In this document: positions 50,356 to 59,140 of the stretch, one piece after another | Position numbering within the stretch: the stretch's first letter is position 1 | Layout of the letters: each line of letters opens with the position of its first letter | NCBI RefSeq assembly: GCF_000334215.1 | Contig: NZ_AMQY01000025.1 | Coordinates: 62,001-126,000 of the forward strand | Origin: Vreelandella jeotgali Hwa | GTDB lineage: Bacteria; Pseudomonadota; Gammaproteobacteria; Pseudomonadales; Halomonadaceae | Direction: 5' to 3' | DNA: 64,000 nt | Translations under genes and position numbers: made by a program | Notes under the pieces: model-generated | Seen by the model: only the letters and a program-made list of their open reading frames with translations | Database searches by the model: none | What the model was told of the DNA's origin: nothing

Positions 50356-51474
50356 ATGACACACGTCAATCTCGTTGCCGACAATCGCCGCCTGGCTTTG
50401 GACGACCAGGACCAGACCCGGGAGCTGCCCGCGCTCTGGCTACGCGAGCGCAGCCCCGCGCCCGATACTCTGGACCCGCGCACCGGCCAGCGCCTGATCG
50501 AAGCCGCCGACCTGCCGCTGGACCTGCGTATTGAGCAGGCCGACGTTGACGGCCAGCAGCTGTCCGTACGCTTCAGCGACGGGCACCAGGCGGATTTTGA
50601 TCTCGACACGCTGCTCAAGCCGTCCTCCCGCCAGGCAGACAAGCCGCTCTGGGATGCCGGCCTCGAACACACGCCGGAAGCCGACTTCAACGCGGCGCTG
50701 GACGACGACGGCGCGCTGCTCGACATGCTCGACGAACTGCACCGCTACGGTTTCGTGCTGGTGTCCAACGTCCCCACCACCGAGGACGGCATGCACGCGC
50801 TGATCGAGCGCATCGGCCCGCTGCGGCGCACCAACTGGGGCGGCATTGCCGACGTCAAGTCGGTGGCCAACGCCTACGACCTGACCATGACCCAGCGCGG
50901 TCTGGAGCCGCATACCGACAACCCCTACCGCGATCCGATCCCCGGCTATATCTGGCTGCACTGCCTGACCAACGCCGCCGACGGCGGCGACAATACGCTG
51001 GTCGACGGCTATCGCGCCGCCCAGGTGCTGCGCGAACGCGACCCGGCCGCCTTTGACGCCCTGAGCCGGGTCTGGCCCACCTTCCGCTACGAGGATGAAA
51101 CCACCTATCTGGAAAGCGAAGGGCCGCTGATCGAGCTCAACAGCGAGGGTGAGCCGGTTCGGGTACGCTTCTCCAACCGCACCGAGCTGGTGCCGGCGCT
51201 GCCCGCCGACGAACTGGAGGCCTATTACGCCGCCCGCCAGCAGTTCAACCAGCTGATTACCGGCGACGAGCTGACCGTGCACCTCAAGCTCAACCCCGGC
51301 CAGATGCTGATCATGGACAACTACCGCCTGTTTCACGGCCGGCGCGCCTACGAACTCGCCGGCGGTGTCCGCCACCTGCGCCAGGGCTACGTGGACCGCG
51401 ACAGCACCGCCAGCCGCCGCGAAGTGCTGCGCCGCCAACAGCAAACATCGCGCAACAACGAGGAGGTCGCATGA
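50356..51474 (+). CDS. tmpA: TmpA-like Fe(II)/2-oxoglutarate dioxygenase
   Basis: A 372-aa paralogue of gamma-butyrobetaine dioxygenase. Iron ligands His186, Asp188 (EPHTDNPY) and His327 (RLFHGRRAYE); Arg near 342 for 2-oxoglutarate. Family knowledge: TmpA hydroxylates 2-(trimethylammonio)ethylphosphonate at C1, and was long misannotated as gamma-butyrobetaine hydroxylase. The TmpA call rests on the immediately following, overlapping HD-oxygenase gene (ATGA), which is its known partner. A separate, more BBOX-like gene at 48 kb supports a non-carnitine role. First gene of a long operon, divergent from regulator 3. Confidence 0.82.
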   Translation: MTHVNLVADNRRLALDDQDQTRELPALWLRERSPAPDTLDPRTGQRLIEAADLPLDLRIEQADVDGQQLSVRFSDGHQADFDLDTLLKPSSRQADKPLWDAGLEHTPEADFNAALDDDGALLDMLDELHRYGFVLVSNVPTTEDGMHALIERIGPLRRTNWGGIADVKSVANAYDLTMTQRGLEPHTDNPYRDPIPGYIWLHCLTNAADGGDNTLVDGYRAAQVLRERDPAAFDALSRVWPTFRYEDETTYLESEGPLIELNSEGEPVRVRFSNRTELVPALPADELEAYYAARQQFNQLITGDELTVHLKLNPGQMLIMDNYRLFHGRRAYELAGGVRHLRQGYVDRDSTASRREVLRRQQQTSRNNEEVA

Positions 51475-52076
51475 GCCAGTCTCAGGCACATTTCCGCCAC
51501 TTCGGCGAGGCCCGCCCGGAAGAATGGGCGCTGATTGACGATCATTTCCGCGACTATGTGGCCGATGCCCCGCGCCGGGTGCTCGAACACCTGAATCGCC
51601 TTTCCGGCGACAACCACGGCTACCCGGTGGACCGCTACGAGCACAGCCTGCAAACCGCCACCCGGGCGCTGCGCGACGGCGCCGACGAGGAGATGATCGT
51701 TTGTGCGCTGCTCCACGACATTGGCGACGACCTCTCGCCGGCCAACCACGCCGAGATCGCTGCGGGCATCCTCGAGCCGTTCATCGATCCGCTCAACGCC
51801 TGGATGATCCGCCATCACGAGCTGTTCCAGGGCTACCACTACCGCCACTTTTTCGGTCTGGACCCCCACGCCCGGGAGCAGTTCAGCGACCATCCGGCCT
51901 ATGAGCGCACGGTGCGCTTCTGCGACCGTTGGGATCAGGCCAGCTTCGACCCCGACTACGATACGCTGCCACTATCGCACTTTGTGCCCATGGTCGAGCG
52001 CGTGCTGGGCCGCGAGCCCTTCGGCGGCCTGCCGGCAGTCAGCGACGCGGGCGACAACGAGAAGGAAGGCGCATGA
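51471..52076 (+). CDS. tmpB: TmpB-like HD-domain mixed-valent di-iron oxygenase
   Basis: A 201-aa HD protein. Metal ligands predicted: His58 (YEHSLQ), His82-Asp83 (LLHDIGDD), His93 (ANHAEI), His116 (RHHELF), Asp152 (FCDRWDQ), the MIOX/PhnZ-type arrangement. TmpB oxidatively cleaves the C-P bond of (R)-1-hydroxy-2-(trimethylammonio)ethylphosphonate, giving glycine betaine and phosphate. It overlaps tmpA (4 bp) and the AruI-like gene (4 bp), so it is made in step with both. Tyr51/Tyr56 and Glu57 could be the substrate-responsive lid residues; this is not certain. Confidence 0.82.
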   Translation: MSQSQAHFRHFGEARPEEWALIDDHFRDYVADAPRRVLEHLNRLSGDNHGYPVDRYEHSLQTATRALRDGADEEMIVCALLHDIGDDLSPANHAEIAAGILEPFIDPLNAWMIRHHELFQGYHYRHFFGLDPHAREQFSDHPAYERTVRFCDRWDQASFDPDYDTLPLSHFVPMVERVLGREPFGGLPAVSDAGDNEKEGA

Positions 52077-53668
52077 ACTGTGCTCAGCGACTGATTCAGC
52101 TACTCGAAGAGCGCGGTGTCGACACCGCGTTCGGCATTCCCGGCGTGCATACCATCGAGCTCTACCGCGCTCTGGGCGATAGCCGGCTGACTCATTTTAC
52201 CCCGCGCCACGAACAGGGCGCGGGCTTCATGGCCGACGGCTACGCCCGTGCCAGCGGCAAGCCCGCCGCCTGCTTTATCGTCACCGGCCCGGGCATGACC
52301 AATATCGCCACTGCCATGGGCCAGGCGCTGGCCGACTCGGTGCCCATGCTGGTGATTTCCAGCGCCAACCATCGCCCCACGCTGGGGCGCGGCCAGGGCC
52401 GGCTGCACGAAATGCCCCACCAGAGCGAGACGCTCGCCGGGGTCAGCCGGCTCAGCCACAGCCTCAACGACCCGGCGGCGCTGCCCGAAGTGCTGGCGCG
52501 CGCCTTTGCGATCTTCGCAAGCGCCCGGCCGGGGCCGGTGCATATCGAAATGCCCCTCGACGTCATGGATGCCCCGGCACCGGCAACCGCCGCACCGCCG
52601 GCGCGCATCTTTCCACCGGCCCCGGCGCCCGAGGCGCTGGCGCTGGCCGGCGACTGGCTTGATAGCGCCGCACGCCCGCTGGTCATGCTGGGCGGCGGTA
52701 CCGCTGCCTACCCCGAGGCCGCCCGGGCGCTGGTCGAACAGCTCGACGCGCCGGCGTTTACCACCATCAACGCCAAGGGCGTTCTCGGCCGTGCGCATCC
52801 GCTGAACCTGGGCGCCACCATGAGCCTGCCCGCCGCGCGCCGCCTGGCCGCCGAGGCCGACGTGGTGCTGGCGCTGGGCACCGAAATCGGCGAAACCGAC
52901 TACGAGCTGGACGCCGAGGATGACTTCCAACTCAACGGCCGGCTGATCCGGGTCGATATCGACCCCGAGCAGCTGGGCCGCAACCAGTCCGCCGATCTCG
53001 CCATCCAGGCCGACGCCGGCGAAGCCCTGCGCGGGCTGAGCGCGCACCTGCCGGCGAGCGCCGCGCGCGACGGTGCCCGCCGCACCGCTGACCTGCACCG
53101 CGACCTGGCGCTGGCCGACGATGCGGAGCTGGCGCCCTACGCGCCGCTTTTCACCACGCTGAACGAAGTGCTGCCCGACGCGGTGGTCGTGGGGGATTCC
53201 ACCGGGCCGGTCTACGCCGGCAACTTCCTCGCCGACATGCCCGCCCCGCGGCGCTGGTTCAACGCCGCAACCGGCTTTGGCACCCTCGGCTACGGGCTGC
53301 CCGCCGCCCTGGGCGCGGCGCTGGCACAGCCCGACCTGCCGGTAATCGCCCTGGTGGGCGACGGCGGGCTGCAGTTTGTGCTCGGCGAACTGGGCACCGC
53401 CCGGGATCTGGGCCGGCCGGTCGCCGTGATGGTGTGGAACAACAACGGCTACGATGAGATTCGTCGTTATATGTCGCTCAGCGACGTTCCGCACCTGGGC
53501 GTTGACCTGGCGGCGCCGGATTTCCCGGCGCTCGCTTTATCCTACGGCTGCCGCCATACTCGGGTCGGCAGTCAGTCCAGCCTGCACGCAGCGCTGGGGC
53601 AACTCAGCGAAGCCGATTCACCGCTACTGATCGAGGTCGATGCCGCCGCCTGGGCCGCGTCGCTCTGA
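52073..53668 (+). CDS. AruI-like thiamine-diphosphate 2-ketoacid decarboxylase
   Basis: A 531-aa acetolactate-synthase-fold TPP enzyme. The opening LLEERGVDTAFGIPGVHTIELYRAL and RHEQGAGFMADGYAR (catalytic Glu47) closely resemble AruI, the 2-ketoarginine decarboxylase of Pseudomonas. The TPP/Mg motif is GDGG at 429 to NNN at 456-458. AruI turns 2-ketoarginine into 4-guanidinobutanal and CO2. The start is ATG 52073, overlapping the tmpB stop; frames further upstream are tmpB shadow. An AruH-like transaminase sits three genes downstream. Because it is coupled to tmpB, a quaternary-ammonium ketoacid could be the real substrate. Confidence 0.82.
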   Translation: MNCAQRLIQLLEERGVDTAFGIPGVHTIELYRALGDSRLTHFTPRHEQGAGFMADGYARASGKPAACFIVTGPGMTNIATAMGQALADSVPMLVISSANHRPTLGRGQGRLHEMPHQSETLAGVSRLSHSLNDPAALPEVLARAFAIFASARPGPVHIEMPLDVMDAPAPATAAPPARIFPPAPAPEALALAGDWLDSAARPLVMLGGGTAAYPEAARALVEQLDAPAFTTINAKGVLGRAHPLNLGATMSLPAARRLAAEADVVLALGTEIGETDYELDAEDDFQLNGRLIRVDIDPEQLGRNQSADLAIQADAGEALRGLSAHLPASAARDGARRTADLHRDLALADDAELAPYAPLFTTLNEVLPDAVVVGDSTGPVYAGNFLADMPAPRRWFNAATGFGTLGYGLPAALGAALAQPDLPVIALVGDGGLQFVLGELGTARDLGRPVAVMVWNNNGYDEIRRYMSLSDVPHLGVDLAAPDFPALALSYGCRHTRVGSQSSLHAALGQLSEADSPLLIEVDAAAWAASL

Positions 53669-53721
53669 TAACGCGCCCGACATCGTCCGCTTTTCACCCG
53701 TGATAAAGAGGCGTCTGACGC

Positions 53722-54669
53722 ATGCACACGACACTACAACGCACCGCCACGACCCTGACCCTGATCACCGGGCTGAGCCTGTCCGGATCGGCCCTGGCCA
53801 CCGATAAAAACGACACCCTGCGCATGGTGGTCCCGCCCTGGCCCGGCGTCACCGTCAAAAGCGAAATCTTCAGCCAGCTGATCGAGCCGCTGGGCTACAC
53901 CACCGAAAAACAGCAGCTCAGCTCCACGGTGGGCTACTCCACACTGGAAAGCGGCGACAGCGACGTCTTTCTCGCCGGCTGGCTGCCCGCCCAGCAGGAA
54001 AGCTACGACGCCACCATGGAAAGCGGCACCATTGTCGACCTGGGCAATAACGTCACCGGCGCGCGCATGGGCTTTTCGGTGCCGGGCTACGTGGCCGATG
54101 CCGGCATCACCAGCGCCGAACAGCTGGCCGACCCCGAGGTTGCCAAGCGCTTCAAGCGCAGCGTCTACAGCATCGAAAGCGGCTCCACGGTTACCGACAT
54201 GCTCAACGATGCCATCGACGCCGACATCTACAGCCTGGGCGACTGGGAGGGCAAACCCTCTTCAACCCCCGGCATGCTCAGCGAGGTGGAAGGCGCGACC
54301 CAGGAGGAACGCTGGATCATCTTCTACGGCTGGACGCCCCACTGGATGGTGCCCGAATACAACACCCGGATTCTTGACGATCCGGAGGGCGTGTACGGCG
54401 ACGACAACGGCAAAAGCGACGTCAAGACCATCGTTACCCAGCGCTACGCCGACGCCAACCCCAACCTGCGCCGGCTGCTCGACCAGTTCGTGCTCTCCGC
54501 CGACGAACAAAGCGAATTTATCCGCGATTACAGCCACGAAGACGGCGAGCTGGCAACCGTGGCCCACGACTGGCTGGCCGACAATCCCGAGCGCGTGGCG
54601 ACCTTTCTCGACGGCGTGACCACGCGAAACGGCGAAGACGCCGTGGCAGCGGTCAAGGATAGCCTGTGA
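53722..54669 (+). CDS. OpuAC-type glycine betaine/carnitine/choline-binding protein
   Basis: A 315-aa periplasmic binding protein: Sec signal peptide of about 26 residues (ending GSALA), then the OpuAC fold. Tryptophan-rich segments VVPPWPGV, LAGWLPAQ and FYGWTPHWMVPEYN are suited to an aromatic cage for a trimethylammonium group, as in BetX, CaiX and CbcX. No matching ProW/ProV-type permease and ATPase is nearby; in Pseudomonas such orphan binding proteins share the CbcWV core. The ligand could be the substrate of TmpA or carnitine. Confidence 0.88.
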   Translation: MHTTLQRTATTLTLITGLSLSGSALATDKNDTLRMVVPPWPGVTVKSEIFSQLIEPLGYTTEKQQLSSTVGYSTLESGDSDVFLAGWLPAQQESYDATMESGTIVDLGNNVTGARMGFSVPGYVADAGITSAEQLADPEVAKRFKRSVYSIESGSTVTDMLNDAIDADIYSLGDWEGKPSSTPGMLSEVEGATQEERWIIFYGWTPHWMVPEYNTRILDDPEGVYGDDNGKSDVKTIVTQRYADANPNLRRLLDQFVLSADEQSEFIRDYSHEDGELATVAHDWLADNPERVATFLDGVTTRNGEDAVAAVKDSL

Positions 54670-55403
54670 ACGCCAGCTTTGAGTCCGAAGCGACTATCCG
54701 TCAGGATCTCGCCGCCGCCTACCGCCTCATCGCCCTGGACGGCATGGATGACGGTATTTCGACGCATATTTCCGCGCGCCTGCCCGGGGAGCGTTTTCTG
54801 CTCAACCCTTTCGGCTTGCGCTTCGAGGAAATCCGCGCGGATCAGCTGGTCACCGTGAATGCCGACGGCGAGGTGCTCGACGACCCCACCGGGCTGGGTA
54901 TCAACCCCGCCGGCTTTACCATTCACAGCGCCATTCATGCCGCTCGTCCCGACACCGCCTGCGTGCTGCACACCCATACCGTGGCCGGCGTCGCGCTTTC
55001 CTGTCTGGAAGAAGGCCTGCTGCCGCTGAATCAGTGGTCGCTGCAGCTCCACGACCGCCTGGCCTACCACGACTACGAAGCCATCGCCCTGGACCTCGAC
55101 GAGCGCCAGCGGCTGACCGCTGACCTGGGCCACTGCTCGGCCATGGTGCTGCGCCAGCACGGCCTGCTGACCTGCGGACGCGACGTTGGCGAGGCGTTTT
55201 TGCGCATGCGCGACCTGGAGCGCAGCTGCCAGGCCCAGCTGGCCGCGCAGGCCACCGGGCGGCCGCTGCGGCTGGCCTCCCCCGAGCTGGCCGAAAAAGT
55301 CGCCCGCCAGTACGAAACCTGGGCCGACAGCCCCCACGGCAACGCGCGCGCCTGGCAGGCCGAACGGCGCCGCCTCACCGACGACAACCACCTTTTCAGC
55401 TGA
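54666..55403 (+). CDS. class II aldolase/adducin family protein
   Basis: A 245-aa zinc-dependent class II aldolase-like protein. The start is GTG 54666, overlapping the previous stop (GTGA). Motifs: NPFGLRFEEI, the metal-binding HTHT in CVLHTHTVAG, and a third His in RQHGLLTCG. It is of the adducin-like branch often seen in amino-acid and quaternary-amine gene clusters; the substrate is not known. A retro-aldol step is possible, but some members are decarboxylases or epimerases. Confidence 0.85.
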   Translation: MNASFESEATIRQDLAAAYRLIALDGMDDGISTHISARLPGERFLLNPFGLRFEEIRADQLVTVNADGEVLDDPTGLGINPAGFTIHSAIHAARPDTACVLHTHTVAGVALSCLEEGLLPLNQWSLQLHDRLAYHDYEAIALDLDERQRLTADLGHCSAMVLRQHGLLTCGRDVGEAFLRMRDLERSCQAQLAAQATGRPLRLASPELAEKVARQYETWADSPHGNARAWQAERRRLTDDNHLFS

Positions 55404-55474
55404 ATATCCACTGGCTGAACACCCACGACCTGAATACCCGCTACCCCAATACCGACTACCGAATACCAGATACC
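55400..55474. repeat. 15-bp tandem repeat, 5 copies, between aldolase and aminotransferase genes
   Basis: CTGAATATCCACTGG, CTGAACACCCACGAC, CTGAATACCCGCTAC, CCCAATACCGACTAC, CGAATACCAGATACC, period exactly 15, filling the whole gap. The first copy contains the aldolase stop codon; the last ends 10 bp before the aminotransferase start. Confidence 0.9.
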
Positions 55475-55484
55475 GAGGTTCAAC

Positions 55485-56684
55485 ATGCAATACTCCCGAC
55501 TTACCGAGCGCATCGCCGGCGAAGGCGCGGCGGCCTGGGACATTCACAACCGCGCGCTGGCGCGTCAGGCCGCGGGCGACGACATCACCGTGCTGTCGGT
55601 GGGCGACCCGGACTTCACCACCCCCGAGCCGATCATCGAAAGCGCTGTGGAAAGCCTGCGCGGCGGTGCCACCCACTATCCCGACGTCCAGGGCAAGCAG
55701 TCGCTGCGCGAGGCAATTGCGCACCGCTACCGGGCGAACGGCGTGGACGCCACGCCGGATAACCTCATCATCATGGCCGGCGCCCAGTGCGGGCTCTACG
55801 CCACCGCCCAGTGCCTGCTCGACCCCGGCGACGAAGTCATTGTCCCCGAGCCCTGCTATGTCACCTACGAGGCCGTTCTGCAGTCCACCGGCGCTCACAT
55901 GGTGCGCATTCCGCTGTCCGGGGACCGCGGTTTCCGCCTGGACGCCGCCGATATCGAAGCCGCGATTACCCCGCGCACCCGGGCCATCATGCTCAACAGC
56001 CCGCACAACCCCACCGGTCAGCTGATCGAAAGCGAACAGTGGGAAGCCGTAGCAGCGCTGTGCCGCCGGCACGACCTCTGGCTGGTCTCCGACGAGGTCT
56101 ACGCCGAGCTGATTTTTGACGGCGAGCACACCTGCGCGGCGAGCCTGCCCGACATGGCCGAGCGCACCGTGGTCATCAACAGCCTGTCCAAGTCCCACGC
56201 CATGACCGGCTGGCGGCTGGGCTGGGTTCTCGGCCCCGAGGCGCTGATCGGCCATCTGAGCCACCTGGCGCTGTGCATGCTCTACGGCTGCCCGGACTTC
56301 ATCCAGGACGCCGCCTGCAGCGCGCTGACACAGCAGCCGCCCGGCCTTGAGACCATGCGCGAAGCCTATCGGGCGCGGCGCGATGCCGTATGCGCCGCTC
56401 TCGAGGACTGCGCCGCCGTGGACGTTGTCAAGCCCGCTGCCGGCATGTTCATGATGGTGGACGTCCGCGCCACCGGGCTGTCCTCGCAGGCATTTGCCGA
56501 CCGGCTACTCGACGAACAGAACGTCTCGGTACTCTCCGGCGAAGCCTTTGGCCCCTCGGCCGCGGGCTTTGTGCGCCTCAGCCTGACCGTCGACGAAGCG
56601 CGGCTGCGCAGCGCCAGCGAGCGCCTGGCGCAGACCGCCACGGCAGCCCGCGACGAAGCTGCCTCTCTTTCCACCGTTCAATGA
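55485..56684 (+). CDS. AruH-like arginine:pyruvate transaminase
   Basis: A 399-aa class I/II PLP aminotransferase. Its N-terminus [21 protein letters not shown] and [11 protein letters not shown] closely resemble AruH of Pseudomonas, the L-arginine:pyruvate aminotransferase that starts the arginine transaminase pathway. PLP residues: Lys236 ([12 protein letters not shown]), Asn175 (PHNPTG), Asp203 and Tyr206. With the AruI-like decarboxylase upstream it forms an amino acid to aldehyde pair. Arginine is the default substrate; a cationic analogue such as trimethyllysine is possible and would fit the rest of the operon. Confidence 0.85.
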   Translation: MQYSRLTERIAGEGAAAWDIHNRALARQAAGDDITVLSVGDPDFTTPEPIIESAVESLRGGATHYPDVQGKQSLREAIAHRYRANGVDATPDNLIIMAGAQCGLYATAQCLLDPGDEVIVPEPCYVTYEAVLQSTGAHMVRIPLSGDRGFRLDAADIEAAITPRTRAIMLNSPHNPTGQLIESEQWEAVAALCRRHDLWLVSDEVYAELIFDGEHTCAASLPDMAERTVVINSLSKSHAMTGWRLGWVLGPEALIGHLSHLALCMLYGCPDFIQDAACSALTQQPPGLETMREAYRARRDAVCAALEDCAAVDVVKPAAGMFMMVDVRATGLSSQAFADRLLDEQNVSVLSGEAFGPSAAGFVRLSLTVDEARLRSASERLAQTATAARDEAASLSTVQ

Positions 56685-56691
56685 GTTGCCC

Positions 56692-57528
56692 ATGACGTCA
56701 TCGCCCAACGCCAACACAGCTCCCGACACGTCTTCATCGCCCGGCGCCACACCCGCATCTGCCATTGCCCGGCCGGTGGAAGCCCGCCACATCGTTAAAC
56801 GCTTCGGCGATCTCGAAGTCCTCCGCGACGTTTCCCTCCAGGTGGACGAGGGCAGCGTCACTTCCATCATCGGCGCCAGCGGTTCGGGCAAAAGCACCCT
56901 GCTGCGCTGTCTCAACCTGTTGGAACGCCCCGTTCAAGGCGAATTGACGATTGCGGACGAAGCGATCCTTTTCGACCGCAATCGCCAGGGCGACATTATC
57001 GGCCTGGACCGGCGCCAGCTTCAGCGGCTGCGCGCCAGGGTCAGCATGGTATTCCAGCAGTTCAACCTCTGGCCGCATTTCACGGTACTGGGCAACATTA
57101 CCGAAGCGCCGATGCGCGTCCAGAAGCTCTCGCGCAAGCACGCCATTCGCCGCGCCGACCATTACCTCGAACGGGTCGGCATGGCCGACAAACGTGACAG
57201 CTACCCTGCCTTTCTTTCCGGCGGCCAGCAGCAGCGCGTGGCCATTGCCCGCGCGCTGGCCATGGAACCCCGCGTCCTGCTGTTCGACGAGCCGACCTCG
57301 GCGCTCGACCCCGAGCGGGTCAGCGAAGTCCTCAGCGTTATCCGCAGCCTGGCCGACGAAGGGCGCACCATGGTGATGGTGACCCACGAAATGGCCTTTG
57401 CCCGGGAAGTCTCCGACCAGGTCGTGTTTCTCGACCAGGGCGTTGTCGGCGTGGCCGGCACGCCGCAGGAGGTTTTCGACAACAGTCCGAACGAGCGCTG
57501 CCGCCGCTTTGTTTCGCCGGCGGCCTGA
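56692..57528 (+). CDS. polar amino acid ABC transporter ATP-binding protein
   Basis: A 278-aa HisP/GlnQ-type ATPase. Walker [10 protein letters not shown] at 61-69, signature LSGGQQQRV, Walker [13 protein letters not shown]-loop VTHEMAF. The first 28 residues are a polar low-complexity extension. ATG 56692 is preferred over TTG 56686. With the binding protein and two permeases downstream it makes a complete importer for a basic or polar amino acid, matching the AruH-like transaminase. Confidence 0.93.
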   Translation: MTSSPNANTAPDTSSSPGATPASAIARPVEARHIVKRFGDLEVLRDVSLQVDEGSVTSIIGASGSGKSTLLRCLNLLERPVQGELTIADEAILFDRNRQGDIIGLDRRQLQRLRARVSMVFQQFNLWPHFTVLGNITEAPMRVQKLSRKHAIRRADHYLERVGMADKRDSYPAFLSGGQQQRVAIARALAMEPRVLLFDEPTSALDPERVSEVLSVIRSLADEGRTMVMVTHEMAFAREVSDQVVFLDQGVVGVAGTPQEVFDNSPNERCRRFVSPAA

Positions 57529-57575
57529 CGCCCCTCCTTCCCCATCCCCTATATGATCACGCAACGGAGCCTATA

Positions 57576-58343
57576 ATGAACTATAACCTGATCGCTGCCT
57601 CGACCCTGGCCCTGCTCACGCTGTCCACCACGGGACAGGCCGCCGAGCCGCTGCAAATCGGCATTTCGGCCGAGCCCTATCCACCCTTTACCTACACCTC
57701 GTCCGACGGCGACTGGACCGGCTTCGAGGTCGAGCTGGGGCTGGCTTTCTGCGACGCCATGAACCGCGAATGCGAGATCAAGCCCACCGGCTGGAGCGGC
57801 ATTATCCCGTCGCTCAAGGACGGCCGCATCGATATGATCATGAACTCCATGTCGATTACCGAAGCCCGCCAGCGGGTGATCGACTTCAGCGACCCCTACT
57901 ACTTCACGCCGGGCGCCTACGTCGCCGCCAAAGACATGGCGTTCACCCCGCCGGACGACCTCGACGGCCAGGTGCTGGGCGTACAGAGCGCTACCACCAA
58001 TGCGACCTACGCCCGCCGCGCCCTGCGCGACAGCGGCGCTGAGGTTCGCCTTTATGACCAGGCCGAACAGGTCAACCGCGACCTGCTTTCCGGGCGCCTT
58101 GACGTGATACTCGCCGACCAGATTGCCATGCAGGAACTGGTGGAACGCGACGCCGCCGCCGACTTCGAGATCAAGGGCAAGGCTCCGCATCATTCTGCCT
58201 ACGGCGAAGGCGTCGGCCTCGGTCTGCGCCCCGACGACGATGCGCTGCAGGCCGACCTCAACGACGCCATTGAAGACGTGTTTGAAGAGGGCACCTGCAC
58301 CGACCTGTCCAACGAGTATTTCGGTACCGATATCTGTACCTGA
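57576..58343 (+). CDS. polar amino acid ABC transporter substrate-binding protein
   Basis: A 255-aa SBP_bac_3 protein with Sec signal peptide (about 22 residues, ending GQAAEP). Family motifs: YPPFTY near the N-terminus, FEVELGLAFCDAM, GWSGIIPSLKDGRIDMIMNSMSIT and VIDFSDPYY. It is closest in look to lysine/arginine/ornithine- or histidine-binding proteins (ArgT/HisJ type). Ribosome-binding site ACGGAG. The single Cys pair in the tail could form a disulfide. The ligand is inferred only. Confidence 0.92.
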   Translation: MNYNLIAASTLALLTLSTTGQAAEPLQIGISAEPYPPFTYTSSDGDWTGFEVELGLAFCDAMNRECEIKPTGWSGIIPSLKDGRIDMIMNSMSITEARQRVIDFSDPYYFTPGAYVAAKDMAFTPPDDLDGQVLGVQSATTNATYARRALRDSGAEVRLYDQAEQVNRDLLSGRLDVILADQIAMQELVERDAAADFEIKGKAPHHSAYGEGVGLGLRPDDDALQADLNDAIEDVFEEGTCTDLSNEYFGTDICT

Positions 58344-58367
58344 TTCCCGTCCCTGACGACGCTCGCC

Positions 58368-58392
58368 GAGAGGCGCCCGAGCGGCGCCTCTC
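58368..58392 (+). terminator. attenuator-like hairpin between binding protein and permease genes
   Basis: Perfect 10-bp stem GAGAGGCGCC / GGCGCCTCTC, 5-base loop, followed by TCTTCTTCTG. Typical of SBP-permease gaps: it may stabilise or partly terminate the message so that the binding protein is made in excess over the permeases. Confidence 0.6.
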
Positions 58393-58425
58393 TCTTCTTC
58401 TGCCTCAACAGAGACTTTCGTTGCC

Positions 58426-59139
58426 ATGAATCAGGTATCCCAGGAGGGGCTGATCGACTGGGCCGGCCCCATTGCCGAAGGTGCGCTGACCACCATTGAA
58501 ATCGCCGTGCTCTCCTATGCCATTGGCCTGGTGCTGGGGCTGATCGGCGCCAGTGCGCGGCTCAGCCCCTGGGCGCCGCTGCGCGGCCTGGCCACGGCGT
58601 ATTCCACGGCCGTACGCGCCATTCCCGAGCTGCTGCTGCTCATTCTGCTCTACTATGCCGGCCCGCCGGCGCTGACCGCCATTGCCAACGCTCTGGGCTT
58701 TGCCGGCAACGTGACCATCAACGGCTTCGTTACCGCGGTGGGCGTGCTGGCTTTTGTGCAGGGGGCCTATATGACCGAGGTGCTGCGCGGTGCCATTCTT
58801 GCCATTCCCGGCGGTCAGCTGGAAGCCGCCAACGCCTTCGGCTTTTCGCCCTGGGCGCGCTTTTCCCGCATCGTGATTCCCGGGATGCTGCCCAACGCCA
58901 TTCCCGGCATGTCGAATCTCTGGCTGATTCTGATCAAGGACACTGCGCTGGTCAGCGTTATCGGCTTCAACGAGCTGTTCTTCACGATTCAGCAAGCGGC
59001 CGACAGCACCCGCGCGCAGTTCCTGTTCTACGCCGCTGCGGGGGTTATCTATCTCGCCATGACGCTCACTTCCACCGCGCTGTTTGCGCGCCTGGAACGC
59101 TATGTGCGTCGCGGCCAGCCGGCTACCGAGGAGGCCTGA
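58426..59139 (+). CDS. polar amino acid ABC transporter permease (1)
   Basis: A 237-aa inner-membrane permease of the HisM/HisQ type, five or so helices. The coupling-helix (EAA) loop reads GGQLEAANAFGFSPWARFSRIVIPGML. The N-terminal GALTTIEIAVLSYAIGLVLGLIGA is characteristic. Second permease begins 2 bp after it. Confidence 0.93.
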   Translation: MNQVSQEGLIDWAGPIAEGALTTIEIAVLSYAIGLVLGLIGASARLSPWAPLRGLATAYSTAVRAIPELLLLILLYYAGPPALTAIANALGFAGNVTINGFVTAVGVLAFVQGAYMTEVLRGAILAIPGGQLEAANAFGFSPWARFSRIVIPGMLPNAIPGMSNLWLILIKDTALVSVIGFNELFFTIQQAADSTRAQFLFYAAAGVIYLAMTLTSTALFARLERYVRRGQPATEEA

Positions 59140-59140
59140 T

